Assembly (NCBI GenBank): GCA_015501055.1
Contig: JADNYV010000306.1
Coordinates: forward strand, 1-40,886
Reading direction: 5' to 3'
DNA: 40,886 nucleotides
DNA from: Mucidula mucida
Taxonomy: Eukaryota > Basidiomycota > Agaricomycetes > Agaricales > Physalacriaceae
Shown here in pieces: positions 12,814-22,683 of this stretch. Within the stretch, counting starts at the first letter, position 1; every line of letters starts with the position of its first letter. A program made the translations under genes and the position numbers. Under the pieces are notes generated by a model, which was not told the DNA's origin, made no database searches, and saw only the letters and a program-made list of their open reading frames with translations.

Positions 12814-14906
12814 ATGTTGTCTCTTCTCTTATCAATCTTCGCGGCAGTCTACAGTGCTTCTGCCGCGTCCGATTCTCTTGGCTGGCACTTTGTACAGAAT
12901 GGTACTACCGGTATAATAGCTCTCGAGGCAATCGTAGTCTCCCCGACGCTCGCACTCATGTTCGCCCGGGCGGGGAACGACCCTCTGCAAATTAATGGAC
13001 ATCCTGCCTGGGGTGCTCTCTGGAACTTTGAGACGAATACAGCGAGCCCACTCGATGTCATCACAAATTCATTCTGTGCTTCTGGATCATTCCTCAGTAA
13101 TGGTACTATGGCGAGTACACTTTCTCACACTTTTGCGGAATGATACTCACCCAATGTCTTCAGGTCAGTGTCGGTGGTAATCCAGTTGAGAACACCGATA
13201 CCGTGCCTGATAAAGTGGGCATGATGGGTATTCGTATCTTCGAGCCTTGCTTGGATGCTTCTGGTACCGACTGTACATTATTCGAGGATCCTGACACTCT
13301 TCACCTGGCCGAGCAACGTTGGTATCCTGCTAGCGTCAGGATATTCGACGGATCTTTGGTGAGAGCATAGGATCATTTTATTATTTTTACTTCAATATGT
13401 TGTAGTTCATCGTGGGTGGCTCCCATAACCTCACCCTGTTTTACAACTTTGATCCCGCCAACACCTTTGAATTCTTTCCTCCCAAGGATGGCGGCGTACC
13501 TCGCCAATCGGCTTTCTTGAAGCGATCCCTTCCGAGCAATATGTTCCCTAGGTTTGCATCGTTAGCGCGCTCAAGGTATTCCGTTAACTCGAACTCTACT
13601 ATGTATAGGGTTCTCGCACTGCCAGACGGCAAAGTCTTCATCGGCGCCAACAACCAAACCGTGATCTACGATATCGAGACCAACACCGAAACCCCACTTC
13701 CCGACATCCCAAATGGCGTGCGGATTACCAACCCCATGGACGGGACCGCGACCCTCCTGCCGCTTTCGCCCCCGGATTATATTCCCGAGGTGTTGGTTTG
13801 TGGCGGTTCGGCCACGGACGATCGTATACCATCGTTCAACCTTTCCTCGCAAACACCGGCATCTAGCCAGTGCAGCCGTATGGTGCTTACGCCCGAAGGC
13901 ATCGCCCGCGGATGGGAGGTCGAACATATGTTAGAACCGCGGATGATGCCCGAGATGCTCTTACTGCCCAATGGGCAGGTCCTCATCACGAATGGGGCAG
14001 CGACTGGGTATGCTGCTATCGCCAGTGTCGCCGATCCAGTCGGTGAGTCGAATGCTGATAATCCTGTGTAAGTGTTGTCTTGTCTTGAGATTCAACTTGA
14101 AAGCTGATATGTGACTGCAGTCTTACTCCATCGCTCTATACGCCAAGTGCGAGGATTGGGCAGCGTATCAGCAATCTTGGGATGCCGACAACTGACATAC
14201 CGAGGTTGTATCATTCTTCTGTGACGCTCACTCCTATGGGGTACGTCTTGTCTTGTCTAGCGTTCGCGTTATTCATATATCCCTAGGAACATCTTCATCG
14301 CCGGGTCTAACGCGAACAATCTTGTCACGAATACCAGTGTCAAATTCCCTTCGTGAGCGAGCATAACCAGTCATTAGTGGCCAATCAAAACTAACACACG
14401 GACAGCGAATTCCGCGTCGAGTATCTCAATCCGCCTTATATGACTGTCGAGCGCCCAATTCTACGCGACGTTCCTCCGCAGATAGGCTTCCACGAGAGCT
14501 TCACGATCGGTGTAGACCTACCTCCGACCTTGGAGGCGTCGACCATTCAAGGTTAGCAACCCTTTGAATTACACCTTTCCCGAATCTAATTGGGACACAC
14601 AGTCGCTCTAATGGATCTGGGATTTTCGTCTCATGCATTCCACTCCAGCTCGCGTCTGGTCTTCATGACCGCATCGCTTTCAGAGGACAGGACGACGCTC
14701 ACGGTTTTGAGTCCTCCGAATAACAGGGTGTATCCTCCTGGACCTGGTACGTGTTCGTGTCGTTGACCAGCAGGTAAGTATCTCATTTCTGTTTTTTTCT
14801 AGGGTTTATTTTTGTGACGGTGGATGATGTTACGAGTACGGGTGTTCAGGTTATGGTGGGCTCGGGAGCGTCTCCGCCAGTGCCAGATCAGGGTGTCAAA
14901 TTGTAA
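12814..14906 (+). CDS. Secreted glyoxal oxidase, copper radical oxidase (AA5_1)
   Basis: These enzymes oxidise small aldehydes outside the cell and make the hydrogen peroxide used by ligninolytic peroxidases. Nine exons fit in phase: 12814-13110, 13164-13358, 13406-13551, 13609-14067, 14121-14240, 14287-14352, 14406-14551, 14603-14746 and 14803-14906, giving 558 residues, a normal length. A signal peptide occupies about residues 1-17. The radical-site Cys is in NSFCASG (Cys88) and its cross-link candidate or second ligand Tyr in RWYPAS (Tyr153). The axial Tyr and a His ligand are in RLYHSS (Tyr396, His397), and a further His ligand is in GFSSHAFH (His487 or His490) in the DUF1929-like C-terminal domain. 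Several N-x-S/T sites suggest glycosylation. The intron at 13111-13163 appears to use a GC donor. The intron at 13552-13608 is 57 bases and in frame; I spliced it because [18 protein letters not shown] then reads continuously. All catalytic residues are present. Confidence 0.93.
13111..13163 (+). other. Probable GC-AG intron inside the glyoxal oxidase gene
   Basis: The family-typical join NGTM/VSVGGNP needs removal of 13111-13163, which starts GCGAGT and ends TTCAG. The nearby GT at 13114 gives the wrong phase. Confidence 0.65.
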
Positions 14907-15104
14907 ATAGTGTCATTTAATTTGTTGACGTATGGGTCGACGACTCGACGGTTGTTGAACTGTGTAAATTTCCTAGCGAGATGATTACCGGGTAAGTGGG
15001 TAGGTAGGTAGAAACATGTTTCTTTGCGTCTAGCAAGGATTTTCCGAAACGAATTCGGGAAGCAGACCGGCTGATTCGGTCCGAACTCTTACCACTCAGC
15101 GCCC
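14907..15104. other. Short intergenic spacer
   Basis: It contains a short GTAG/GTAGG repeat (TGGGTAGGTAGGTAGA, near 14998-15011) and otherwise nothing recognisable. Confidence 0.5.
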
Positions 15105-16201
15105 ATGTCGCGGGCGCCCAAATTCGCTGAGAACGAAGACTGTCACGATCAGAAGGTTCACATCTTCCCGGCCCATATTCCCATCGAGATAATGCGCTAT
15201 ATCCTCGAAATTGCCGCCACTCTGAATAGAAACATAACAGCACGAGCTATTGTGCTGTCGTCCAAGCTCCTACGTAGTTGGTAAGTGTAGTTATCAAAGG
15301 TCGGCTATCTCTGAGACTGATTCGAAACCAGGATAGATCCCATCCTGTATAGAGCGTTATCTTGCATTCGAGCAAGCACGGGGCTGCCTTCACCGCGTCA
15401 ATAAAGGCACGACAAGAACGTGATCCAGCGTTCTTTGAACAAAGGGTCAAATTACTGGCCATGAGCTTGGATGTCCTTGCTGATGATATCGCCTCCATTG
15501 TGCGCGCGTGTACCGGTGTCTCGACTTTGCATATCTGGATCCTACGTGATGACGAGGCTGAGGTACAACCAAGCTCCGCCTTTGATAGTTCTGCTCTTAA
15601 ACACGTCCGCCGCTTCAGTTGCAACTTCTTGGACTCTACTCATATTGCTTTCCTTCCGACTAAATCCCTTACACACCTTTTCATCTCCTTTACAGTACAG
15701 GAGGAAGCGCTTGAGATGGACTGGCGGATGCTCTTTCGGAATTGCAGTGGGCTTACCCACCTCTTGATCGTTTGTTCGGTCGAAACCAGCGACGAGATGA
15801 AGTCTTTCCTCGAGGACGGCGTCACCGTTGATATAGCCAGCACGGTCTTGCGCGCGCGTGCCCAGGCGGGACCGCTTACTTTGGTTCTTATCCCTAGAGC
15901 ACTTCTCGTCGTCTCACTCGTGCATGTCCCCGTGGATCGGGTGCACGAATGGAGAACAATAGAGGACTTGGGCCGGTTTCTCATTGTGTATCCACGTCGA
16001 GTTCTTGATGCAATCCCCGAGGAGGAGTTCGCTACCGCGTTCATCGTGACGGCGCAGCTAGATCGGGTGGATATGCGAGAGTTTGACGATGCAGATGCAT
16101 CCTGCTACTTCATGAATCATTTTACGGGCATACAATGCGATTTGTGGGACTTTGTAGAATATGCCCAACGTGCGCCGCTTCCCAGTTCGTCAGATGCTTG
16201 A
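15105..16201 (+). CDS. Fungal F-box/LRR-like orphan protein; one base missing
   Basis: The first exon (15105-15280) encodes HIFPAHIPIEIMRYILEIAATLNRN, which resembles the degenerate F-box-like start of many mushroom orphan proteins (P.EI...IL..A). Exon 2 (15332-16201) follows after a 51-base intron and begins with WIDPILYRA. There the frame breaks: the long downstream frame starts with VILHSSKHGAAF and joins only if one G is added at about 15356 (AGAGCG|TTATC). With that base the coding length would be 1047, a multiple of three, giving 348 residues. The remainder is Leu-rich with spaced hydrophobic segments (STLHIWIL, LTHLFISF, LTHLLIVC), compatible with irregular leucine-rich repeats. The role is unknown; in this family substrate adaptors for ubiquitin ligases are a common guess, not a demonstration. 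Confidence 0.6.
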
Positions 16202-16527
16202 TGGCTCAAGAAATAGGCTCATTATCGCTAGTGGTATGCACTGTCTCCGTGATGCTTTGTTTCTACTGATCCTTCCTGTTATCATCTTGGTTTAGCTCAA
16301 ATTCTTCTATGACATTTGGATTCCACCATAGTAACTGCAGGAGCCTAGCGTGGCTACGTATCGTCCTTACGAGTCGACTGTCTGTTATCTCAAGCTATCA
16401 TCGAAATTCTATTATGCTTCGACGACCTTCAGCATCAGTCAGCTTACGTCTTACGAGACTAATAGTAAGTGGCGTTCGCTGGGCGTCCTGACTCTAAAGC
16501 TTCTCCTGATCACATCGTTGCTACGAC
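16202..16527. other. Intergenic or unresolved 5' part of the next gene
   Basis: Short plus-strand frames exist (16309-16491 and 16350-16751), but none shows a motif or a clear splice connection. Confidence 0.35.
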
Positions 16528-17638
16528 GATGTCCCCACCGCGCGCCGTGCTGTACATACCTAGCCTTCCACCACAGGTCGAGGAGTGCGACCTCAGGAAA
16601 TGGTTCCACGCTCACACTACGATCAAGGTCTACGTTCAACCCAACAGACGCTATGCGCAGCTCATCTTGCCTACGCGTGCTCTCGGTGAGCGCGCATAAT
16701 TCCTCTTTTTTTCCCGCAGGCTCATTGTCTATGAAGCGGAGAAACACCTGAGCCTGTCTCCTCTCTGTTTACGGATCCTCAACAGCCCCACGGAAGAGCA
16801 AATATTGCTGTACTTCTCCACAAGCCCACTGTGCGTAGCGTCGTCGCCGTCGGTAAGCGCTCGTCAGCCATGCCTGCTGTATGTATTAGCTCATACTCGG
16901 TAAAAGGAAATCAGCTACCTTTGTGATCCGCCACTTCGTATGGTCCCAGAACACCGAGAGTACCTCGAGGCCGAGAACGAACATCTTCGCTTCTTGCATG
17001 CATGCGCTCAAGAAGAGTACGCTGAGACGTCTGCCCGATTAGAAAGCAGTCTAGCCGAAATCGAACGATTAAGCCATGATTTGGCTGAGTCGGAGGAGAA
17101 GCTGCGTGGTGTTGAAGGAGAAAGGGACGATGCAAAGACGCGCCTCTCGTCGCAAAGCTCAGAGCTGGAGGATTTGCGCAATGACAAGTTATGGAGGGAT
17201 GCTGCTCGTCGCCGAGAGACAGAGCTCCGGGAGCGTGATGTTGAGAAGTGGGGTGCGAGGTTAGGTGCCTGGACGTCAGACATCGCGGTAGATCGCGCCC
17301 TTTTCATGCTGGAGGAGTTTTCCACAAGTACCTTTTCGTCAAGCAGCCCTCTGACGTTCTCCGCACTCCCGTGGCCGATTCTCGGGGACATTCAGAGGTC
17401 AGATCTCAGTGACATGACGTGGAGCGCGGTGGACGATTTCTTTCGCCATGTGAAGGTGTTTAGGGCGGCGTCGGTGTATAAGCAGATGGGAGAGCAGATG
17501 CGGAAGAATTTTCATCCGGATAGGTGGCGCGCGAGGAATATATTGAGGACAGTGCTTGATGAGGAGTTGAGGGAGCAGTTGGAGGAAGCGGGGAATAGAG
17601 TTGCTCAGGCAGTGAATAGGAGTATGGAGGAAAGTTGA
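16528..17638 (+). CDS. Orphan protein with RRM-like N-terminus, coiled coil and C-terminal FHPDRW motif; splicing uncertain
   Basis: The N-terminal frame from 16528 (RAVLYIPSLPPQVEECDLRK, then IKVYVQPNRRYAQLILPT) looks like the first half of an RNA-recognition-motif fold. A 51-base GT...AG intron (16685-about 16735) can join it to AEKHLSLSPLCLRILNSPTEEQILLYF. After another intron (donor GTAAGC at 16855) the main body is the 232-codon frame 16940-17638. It has a heptad-rich segment over about residues 8-100 of that frame (EAENEHLRFLH... ESEEKLRGVEGERDDAK), then WPILGDIQRSDLSD and a C-terminal FHPDRWRARNILRTVLDEELREQLEEAG, a motif I associate with unnamed basidiomycete proteins. The phase between the middle and last parts does not fit cleanly, so this could also be two genes, the second starting at 16940. 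Function unknown. Confidence 0.5.
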
Positions 17639-17927
17639 TGCTATGGATTTTGGATATGTGGTCGTTTCATTAACGTTCAATCCATGCCATTTAAAGAAAC
17701 TATTTTATGTAGCAGATGCGAGGTTACGTTACGAGTACAGTAGTACTTGGCTCTCAAATAATTCTTGAAGTCGGTGTCAAGCGCCTGATCAATTTGATTG
17801 ATGCGGGGTTTGAGCGACGTCGCCTAGGCGGGGAACGCCCCACACACGGGATTCAATGTAAACACTCTACCAAGATCGTGGTGCGTCTACGGCTTCAAAC
17901 CAGTTCCATGAAGTCGCAGGGCAGATA

Positions 17928-18990
17928 TGACATGTAATTCCCACGAATGCCGAACTGCCGATTATCGGAAGACGACTTTGCCTTCTGCTTCAAAGTTCCA
18001 TCTCATAGCGGCCGGGTACACGATACGACGACCTTATGCATCCAGGCGCCAATACTGGGACACGCATCTGAGTCGTCTCCAATCCTCGCTACCTGCGGGA
18101 CAGTGAAAATGGAACACCTTGCCACGCGCTCCATTGCGCCTAGAAAGTTGAAGACCAGCGCAGGTCGCGCCCGAAAGGCTCGGTGCGGAAATTGTTCAGT
18201 GAAAAAACCGTACGTGTTTTTATATCTGAAATCGCATATCCATATACTGTATCTCTTACAGGTTTACGTGCTTCGTCAAGTGATGCTCTGCTGCATGATC
18301 TTCGAAAAGCGAGGGAATGACCGTTCCTGCTGCCTTATGGCTGCACTCTACGCGGAAAATGACTTGTAGGCATCCTACATCGCGAACAGCTTTATGGAGA
18401 TGCTAAACTGCCCATGGAGCCAGTCCGTGACCATAAAGCACAGCATACGGAGTATCGTTCGTGCCTTTCTGCAGCACCTCAGGAACGACAATGACTGGAT
18501 CTCGACTGCTCCTGGCGAGACTGCTCTTTTTTCTCGACCCCAGCGATCATTCGATTTCGGAATTTGCGCCACACTCAAAATTTTATTACTCCCGCTTGCG
18601 GGCGATCGGCGGAACGCTCGAGTTTATAGATCCAGTCGGCGCTGACAACAAGTATCCACTGTGTCGTAAGATACTGCTTCTTGAGCAATTTTCCAGTAGC
18701 AGAATCGCACAAAGGTATGTCGGAATGACGCCGCCCTTCCTGGATTCTTATTCAGTCTTGACTTCTCTTAGGTTACCCTTAAGCCTCCAGCGACGTGGCC
18801 AGGAGAATCTCTTGTGAACGGCTGTAGATATTTTTCTCCGACTCCCCTCATCTCTGACTAGCGATTTGAAAACCTCAGATGCTCCTCTAGAGTCTCTAGA
18901 TGCCATACCGTAACTTGTGGACCGTCCACATCCGACAAATTGGGTTGGACAAATCGTTCGAACAATGCCATCGTCCCTTCGTGCTCTTTG
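17928..18990 (+). pseudogene. Companion gene, copy A (decayed; unknown family)
   Basis: This is the copy-A equivalent of the gene at 31652-32690. Recognisable pieces are APILG/TLCIQ, VYVLRQVMLCC after a CTTACAG acceptor at 18261, SFMEMLNCPWSQS and IKHSIRSIVRAFLQHLRNDNDWIST (from about 18390), and PATWPGESLVNGCRYFSPTP (from about 18788). They lie in different frames. The last exon hits TAG where copy C reads on (GDVESLRRSS), and the region upstream of VYVL contains a stop in the conserved frame. I therefore call it a pseudogene. The protein family is not recognised. Confidence 0.6.
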
Positions 18991-19140
18991 CCTATTTTGG
19001 ACGACTGGCCACCAGTCCACCATTGTTCGTTATGAAGTCACGTTATGTCGAGGCGGGTATTATATTGGCCGCATTGTCCAGCGCTCTTTCTCGTTCCCCC
19101 ACCATCATTTGCCACTTGTCCGACTTCCTCATTCTCAATA

Positions 19141-20624
19141 ATGTCCATCACGTTCCAAGTATGTATACCTCTGGCATTTGGTCGTTGAGTCAAGCTAATC
19201 CTTTACAACTCAGCTTGCCCCGTCGATTCCTGTAGAGTTGCACGACCCCAGTTATTTGGCACGCTGTCTGGTTACAGCGCTGGAAAGCCCAAATCACTCA
19301 CTTGACAACTTGATGTCAACCTTCTTCTGCTTCTCCCCCGAGCTTGTAGGCACGTTGCAGGAGACCGATGGCTCAGACCCACGAGTAGTCTTTCTGGCAA
19401 CTGCAGTCCTCCGCCAATTCTATAACCCCGCGTTGGATCGCCCAACCCTCGATCCCATCCTCGTCGAGTATTTGGAACTAGTCATACCCGTCGTTGTCCC
19501 CGTAATGCTGCACGCGCTTGATTTTTCCACCGAACCAGAAATGGAGAGCTACCGTCCGGAAGATGCTGTCGTACTCTCCACTTTGGCGGTTCTGCTTGAA
19601 CACGAGCAAGGGATTGCCCAGTTTGCGCAGAGCGAGTCTTCCCGACTCGCGGTGGAGATTAGGAGCATTATTAACATGTGGATTCACGTCTCCGGGACTA
19701 CGTCCATTACCACCATCGATGTCAACATATTGAAAATCATCCGCGCTCTAAGCGCACACAGGCTCACCCGTGGCCCGTTGACGGAGGTTCTTGAAAGCGT
19801 ACCGCGTTCCCTCTTCCGCAGAGGTTTGACCCGCCTGAATTCCGTTGTCGGCGAGTTGGACAACCCAAGCTTCTCCTCCCTTCCCAAGAGCTTGCTCACG
19901 AACATGCGCGGGCTCTCGTTGATGACCACGATCCGCCCCAAGCTGCGCGAAAATCTCTTCGGGCATGGGCTCATCCACGCCCTCTGTTCTCTCCTCGCCT
20001 ATGCGGTCCGCGAAGGGTGTCCCCAGAGGAATGGGCAACCGAGAAATTCAGCGCGTATTCGTTCCTCATCGCCATCTGCGGAGAGCTCCGTGTCTTTTTC
20101 AAAGACACGACTACCAGCGGCGGTCCAATCACGGCCGCGCTTAATGCGCGTCTACTCGAGAGCATTTACGCTGCTCTACATCATTTCGGTCGCGCGCGCA
20201 CCCTTCCGTGCACCCCGATGTCGCTGTTGCTTAATTATATCGGGGAATGGACGATGAAGAGTCAGCGTGTCGCACACAAGGTGCTTGTGCAATTGAATGG
20301 CTTTAGGAGCTCCACGGAGAGCTGGGATGCGTTGTCTCGGCTGCCTTCTAACAATGCTCTAGTCAAGGGGTGGTTCAAGTTTGTTGAGAACTTTGAGCTT
20401 AATGTCCAGACTTCGGCTGAGACGGGGAGGCTAGACACTGTCTGTATGAAGTCTTCGGTGAGTTCTTTTTCCTACACAAGCAGTTTTGGGCTGTTGACGA
20501 AGATCTTTAGTGCAACGCAAGAGGAAGAAAACGATGCCAGACGTGCTTGGTCCTCATTGTTTGCTCGGAGGCGTGCTTCAGGGAGATGCATGCTTCTGGG
20601 GAGCATACTTGCCGGCGTGTTTAA
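19141..20624 (+). pseudogene. MYND-finger gene, copy A, inactivated by a 10-base deletion
   Basis: Structure is the same as the intact copy B: exons 19141-19158, 19214-20457 and 20511-20624. The last exon encodes the MYND finger (CNARGRKRCQTC...CSEACFREMH...HTC). At 20008/20009 the bases GTCGATCGAC, present in copy B, are absent, so the frame leaves LLAYAV and enters a meaningless stretch (REGCPQRNG) running to 20257. The correct frame resumes as RVSPEEWATEKFSAYSF. The gene is 1484 bases long against 1494 for copy B, so this deletion explains the whole length difference. Splice sites and the finger are otherwise preserved, implying recent inactivation. Confidence 0.85.
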
Positions 20625-22520
20625 ATTTCATTCAGTTTTTATATCATAGTATTTATATATGCAGCTCATCTATGTTTCCTTGTATACTTATTGTAATCTA
20701 TACCACTCCGTTCTTTGAAGGCATGTTCTTTGGTTACGAATCTTGGAGGCTTAGTACTGATTCGATGCTCATTGCTCAAAGGAGCGCAGGTTGGGGGTCG
20801 TCACTTTTTGTTTTCCGACGTGAACTTGAAGTCCTTCAACTGCCACACCCCAAATCGATTTGTGACATCCGAGACGACTGGAAACCCCAGCTTGCACTAC
20901 TACACTCTCAGTTTCAAGGCAAATGGACATGCGGAGAAATCTTGCAAGGCTTCCATGTGGGACTGCTCCTACGCCTTGGTCATCCGCTGATGTTTGGTGT
21001 ATAGGGTGGTGAAATGGATACGAATATTCTATCCGGTTGTACGGTGCTCATCCAAGGATGATACATTGCCTTCTAAGGTTAGTCGCGCCACCGGCTCCCA
21101 GTACATCTATCGTAGTACTCACAGGATAATGAGAAAGTTAGTAAGTAACTACTACGAGAAGCGACAATGAGCAGATGGGAATGTGCAGGGAGGTACTACT
21201 TGAATGTCTTCGGAATTTGAATCTGTAAATGGAGGCAATGCGAGGCCAGCTCTCTCAATCACGATAGATTCAAGTGGTTGACGTTACCATCCAGGCTCCC
21301 CGAAGTCATGGGCCACAGTGTAGTTGAGCTTCACCAGAAGGAACAATTGTCCTACTTCATATCATCAAGTCTGAGCAACGAGACTAGCAGCAGTAGAGGG
21401 ACGAAGAGTGCGCTCATAGCATCTGGATGCCGTAGGTCTTGTGCCTAGCAAAGGCGCTGACTAGTGTGGTACGGCCATGAAGGGGCACAGAGCGGCGAAC
21501 CCAACTACACTCGCAGAGGCGAAGTGGATTGTCGAGGCGGCGGACCGGGCCAAACTCGCAAAACAAAAGCGAAGTGGGCACTTTTAATCGACCATGACTG
21601 GTGTATCGTTTGAGTCGCCACGCGGTCGAGTACGCTCAAAGAATGGCGTACCGGAGGACCTCAGCAGGGTGTACTGTGAACAATCACATAGCTCGAGAGC
21701 ACGAGAAACCAGTGGTATTTGTCTGCTACCTCCTCCAAGGTAGAGAAAGGAAGCTGGGCCAGATTCTATCGTCGTGGTTGCAGGTGAAGCGTGACCAGTA
21801 TCGAACTTGAGAAACGGGCGAGGAGCGCCATTTACAGTGCCGTTGGTAAGAAGATTGAATCTTCAGCTGTAGAGTTATCGTGTCTGTGTATGAGAGGGTC
21901 TAGTCTTATCTCTGGCGTACCGGGAAATGCTTCAGTGGAGCGCATTACTACTGGAAACCCAGTCGCTGAGAGCTTGATCGCGATGATATGGGTTGATCTA
22001 CACTTCGAACGGCGAAGCCACACGCGGAGAATCCAAGAGTTTTCAGGTACTGCATCTTGGTCTGTCATTAGTATCCAGTGTCCACTGTCCGATACTAATA
22101 GAAATGCAATAGACGCCATAGTGAAGTAAGGTTGCAGTGGACGCGATGTCGTGCTTAAGTAAATAGATTTGAACGTTCATGCTCAGGCTAAAATAAGGCT
22201 TTGCCTCCCCCTAACACCTTCCTGCTCGAGTTCGATAAACGGTCTTGAATTGGAGATGATCGATAACCCACCGAGGTTTAGTTTCCTTCTGAGCGCCACA
22301 TGAAACTCGGAAACACGTCGAGCCGAGAGTGTACCGACTGCCTGGGGGATGTAGGATGCGTCTGTCCAGAATTTCCCGGTTGTTCCGTGAAGACCTTTGG
22401 TTGTTAGCGTCTGACAGCGTTAGGGATAGATGGTCATGGGAAACTTTGAATGATTTGTTAGTGGTTCCGACACAGGCGAGTACGGGTGTCTAGTTTTCGA
22501 CTGTTATCAAACACACATCA
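20625..22520. other. Decayed duplicated DNA between copy A and the MAPKK gene
   Basis: No gene is supported. About 20830-20990 matches inverted pieces near 26400-26460 and 38340-38410 (shared strings AATCGATTTGT and TTTCAAGGCAAATGGAC). About 22025-22430 matches 25725-26015 inverted, with long shared strings such as TCGATAACCCACCGAGGTTT and GTTAGCGTCTGACAGCGTT. The frame 20510-21004 is a read-through of MYND exon 3 in the wrong frame. About 21000-22025 shows nothing I can assign. Confidence 0.6.
22180..22430 (+). repeat. Left arm of an inverted repeat flanking the MAPKK gene
   Basis: It matches 25725-25955 in inverted orientation at roughly 80% by eye over about 250 bases, starting with GCTCAGGCTAAAATAAG and ending with TGTTAGCGTCTGACAGCGTT. 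The MAPKK gene is the only complete gene between the arms. Confidence 0.85.
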
Positions 22521-22683
22521 AGGGAGTCATTGCCCCGGGGTGTGTAGTATTTTCAACCAAAGTACTTGTCGAAGTTGAACGTTGAACCCGGGAGGTGAGT
22601 CAAACCACGTGCTCGATACGCGTACCTGATCCTTCTTCACGACCACGAGCACCCCGCCGCCGTCGTCCCTGCCGCCGCCCACG

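Larger units (their letters stand above)
17700..20800 (+). repeat. Segmental duplication unit, copy A (companion gene plus MYND gene)
   Basis: This block is collinear with 26.5-29.5 kb and 29.85-32.8 kb on the opposite strand. Landmarks shared by all three: GGCTTCAAACCAGTTCC (17890s, 29370s, 32740s), TGTAATTCCCACGA, AGCATACGGA, the CTCCTCTAGAGT motif, ATGTCCATCACGTTCCA and the 3' UTR string ATATCATAGTATTTATA. Weaker homology to B continues beyond the MYND gene to about 22430. No terminal inverted repeats, target-site duplications or transposase were seen. Confidence 0.85.

Noticed and set aside
16685..16740. Another one-base deletion in the RRM-like gene
   Set aside because: An alternative acceptor (TGAAG near 16735) restores the frame with a normal 51-base intron, so no deletion is needed.
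12814..17638. Secondary-metabolite or lignin-degradation gene cluster around the glyoxal oxidase
   Set aside because: Neighbours are orphan F-box-like and coiled-coil genes; no peroxidase, laccase, P450 or backbone synthase lies in the window.
20510..21004. 164-codon ORF after MYND copy A
   Set aside because: It is the last MYND exon read in the wrong frame and continued into the 3' UTR; copies B and C do not conserve it.
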